Below, piece by piece: positions 3,879 through 5,245 of a stretch of DNA of 5,245 bases. This DNA comes from Gemmatimonadota bacterium. Its GTDB lineage: Bacteria; Gemmatimonadota; Gemmatimonadetes; Gemmatimonadales; GWC2-71-9. Made by a program: the position numbers and the translations under genes. Every line of letters starts with the position of its first letter. The first letter of the stretch is position 1. The notes under the pieces were generated by a model. That model saw nothing but the letters and a program-made list of their open reading frames with translations. It did no database searches and was not told where the DNA came from. Where the stretch lies: contig SMVY01000066.1 in the NCBI GenBank assembly GCA_004357415.1, positions 1 through 5,245 on the forward strand. Reading direction: 5' to 3'.

Positions 3879-5245
3879 CGAGTCTCTGGTGGCGGCGGCA
3901 AGGCCACCTCTCTGGTCCACGTGGGACCTTGGGTTTCGGTCATGGCGATACCCAGCGGTACGAAACCGGAGCCCAACTCCCAGGGCGACGGGCGCATGAC
4001 GAAGGTCGTGGTATCGGTCTCTCCGGACGGCAACGACACAATCACGGACGTCTCCTCCCCTCCCCCCACACCAGCGGACGATTCGAGCGCTACCGCCGAC
4101 CCGGCGTAGAACCGCACGGCGACGGCCGCCTCCCATGGCGCCGTGTCAGTGGTGTCGGCCAACCCGGGCATGAGGGAGATTACCACCGGCAGATCGGCGT
4201 GGGCCGGTCCCAACACCTGGCGAATCCGGCCGGTGGCATAGTTGAGCGGGCCGTCCGCCACCACCCGGCCGAGTTCGTCGAGCACGGTTACACCATAGTC
4301 GGTGAACCGGCTCCAGTCATCAGGCGCGAGCGACACGTCGAGTTCCATGAAGTGGGCCCAGGCCGGAATGGTGAACGACAAGCGGCGCTCCTCCCCGCCG
4401 GCTCCCTGGATGGTGACCCGTCGAACCGCGCCAAGCAAGGCCACTCTGGTCTTCGCCCTCTGTGGTACGGCCGACAAGTTGGTGACGATCAGCCGCACTT
4501 CGCCACCGGTCCGGTGCGCCGCCAACCGAAACGGTGCGTGCCTGAGCCGGACCGTGACCTTCCCTGGCGCCACTGGAGATCCGGCCGTGGCCATCTGATA
4601 GATGCCCGCCACCACGTCGCGCCCGTCCACCTGATACACGGCGGCATCGTCCTGCGGGCCGGCCGGAATGCCGTTCTCGCCCAGGTAGGGCGCTCCTCCC
4701 GGCTGGTGCAGGCTGGTGTACATCCGCTGGAACACCCCACCGGTCTCGATCCTCACCTGAAAGGGGCGACCCTCCTCGGCCCTGAAGAACAACCGCTCGG
4801 TGGCTCCGGGGTCAAGCTGGAGCGGACCGAGATCGGCCGGTTGGCCCGCTGGGAGCGGATTCACGGCGGTGTAGACAACGCGGAACAGGGGACCGCCGCT
4901 CCGATCGGCGCCCCCCTCGCCGCCGCCCCATCCGGTTATCAACGCCGTTCGGGCCGTCCCGGGGGCGATGGAGTCACGCCGGGCGGCGAAATCCAATAGA
5001 AAGCCGCCAGCCGAACCGGCCGAATGGGGACGTTCCACCCAGGGCGCGGTGGTCTCGATGTCCCATGGGCCCATCGCCGCCACCGCCGGGATGTGGACCT
5101 GTTCCGTTGCGGTGCCGGACGGTTCCTCGATAATGGTCCACTGCGCCACCGTGGTGCCCGGCACACCGGTCTCGCCCCCGTCGCCCCCCTCGCCCCCAGT
5201 GACAGCCTGTTGCAGCCAACGCCAAGCGTTGGGGAGGTCGGGGAC
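3875..5245 (-). CDS. Large extracytoplasmic protein, C-terminal 456 residues; possibly an S8/TPPII-like protease tail
   Basis: The frame is open to the window edge, so the N-terminus is missing; the GTG at 5164 lies inside the gene and is not a convincing start. The visible part begins VPDLPNAWRWLQQAV, then a Gly/acidic linker (17-25) coded by a 9-bp repeat, then beta-rich sequence with no membrane helix or cysteine-rich motif. GPLFRVVYTAV followed by LDPGATERLFFRAEEG and paired strand segments (for example GEVRLIVTNLS) suggests stacked Ig-like sandwich domains. The opening segment and this layout resemble what follows the catalytic domain in bacterial tripeptidyl-peptidase II-like subtilases (family S8), which would be secreted or periplasmic. 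No catalytic Asp, His or Ser motif is inside the window, so this is a tentative reading. Alternatives are another secreted enzyme or adhesin-like protein. It overlaps the AtuA start by four bases. Confidence 0.8.
   Translation of the reverse strand, partial: VPDLPNAWRWLQQAVTGGEGGDGGETGVPGTTVAQWTIIEEPSGTATEQVHIPAVAAMGPWDIETTAPWVERPHSAGSAGGFLLDFAARRDSIAPGTARTALITGWGGGEGGADRSGGPLFRVVYTAVNPLPAGQPADLGPLQLDPGATERLFFRAEEGRPFQVRIETGGVFQRMYTSLHQPGGAPYLGENGIPAGPQDDAAVYQVDGRDVVAGIYQMATAGSPVAPGKVTVRLRHAPFRLAAHRTGGEVRLIVTNLSAVPQRAKTRVALLGAVRRVTIQGAGGEERRLSFTIPAWAHFMELDVSLAPDDWSRFTDYGVTVLDELGRVVADGPLNYATGRIRQVLGPAHADLPVVISLMPGLADTTDTAPWEAAVAVRFYAGSAVALESSAGVGGGEETSVIVSLPSGETDTTTFVMRPSPWELGSGFVPLGIAMTETQGPTWTREVALPPPPETR
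5171..5197 (-). repeat. In-frame 9-bp tandem repeat coding a Gly-Gly-acidic linker
   Basis: Three 9-base units (GGGGGCGAG, GGGGGCGAC, GGGGGCGAG on the minus strand) encode GGE-GGD-GGE. The unit length is a multiple of three, so copy-number changes would keep the frame. It most likely forms a flexible, length-variable linker between domains of the extracytoplasmic protein. Confidence 0.75.

Noticed and set aside
3879..4136. Upstream extension of the AtuA frame to 4136
   Set aside because: It overlaps the upstream gene in another frame, is Arg-rich and non-homologous, while the ATGA overlap gives a natural start at 3878.

Overview
The window is high-GC bacterial chromosome, and every gene I can support reads on the minus strand. 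In transcription order (high to low coordinates) these are: the C-terminal part of a large, probably extracytoplasmic protein (possibly a subtilase-type protease); an AtuA-family protein; a small protein carrying the separate AtuA-like C-terminal domain; an enoyl-CoA hydratase/isomerase; a two-helix membrane miniprotein; a one-helix membrane miniprotein; and the first 167 residues of an outer-membrane beta-barrel protein. The barrel protein with a Sec signal points to a didermic organism. The base composition, the split AtuA arrangement and the expanded short repeats between genes would fit Gemmatimonadota or Acidobacteriota. That placement is inference only, as the window has no phylogenetic marker.

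Layout: 3875-5245 is the truncated extracytoplasmic gene. Its stop overlaps the AtuA start by 4 bases (ATGA), so AtuA (2505-3878) is probably translationally coupled to it. The AtuA-like small domain (1959-2399) and the crotonase-fold enzyme (1145-1915) follow, and the crotonase overlaps the 67-residue membrane protein (945-1148) by 4 bases (GTGA). A 52-residue membrane protein (603-761) and the barrel gene (1-501) complete the set. The central three genes look like a catabolic module for branched acyl-CoA compounds: AtuA proteins occur in acyclic-terpene and leucine/isovalerate-type clusters, and the hydratase has the Gly-for-Glu active-site variant that I recall from LiuC/AtuE-type methylglutaconyl-CoA hydratases. 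No carboxylase or acyl-CoA dehydrogenase is visible inside the window.

The most unusual aspect is structural. Three of the gene junctions (774-940, 1925-2027, 2413-2504) each hold a different short tandem repeat (9, 7 and 7 bp units) present as two inverted arms around a unique core. In all three, the downstream arm ends 9 to 13 bases before the next start codon. In two, the upstream arm begins at or within 4 bases of the preceding stop codon; in the third it lies inside the gene and encodes ten residues of its C-terminus. Each could form a long mRNA hairpin between co-directional genes. No tRNA, rRNA, CRISPR array, transposase or clear defence gene is present.
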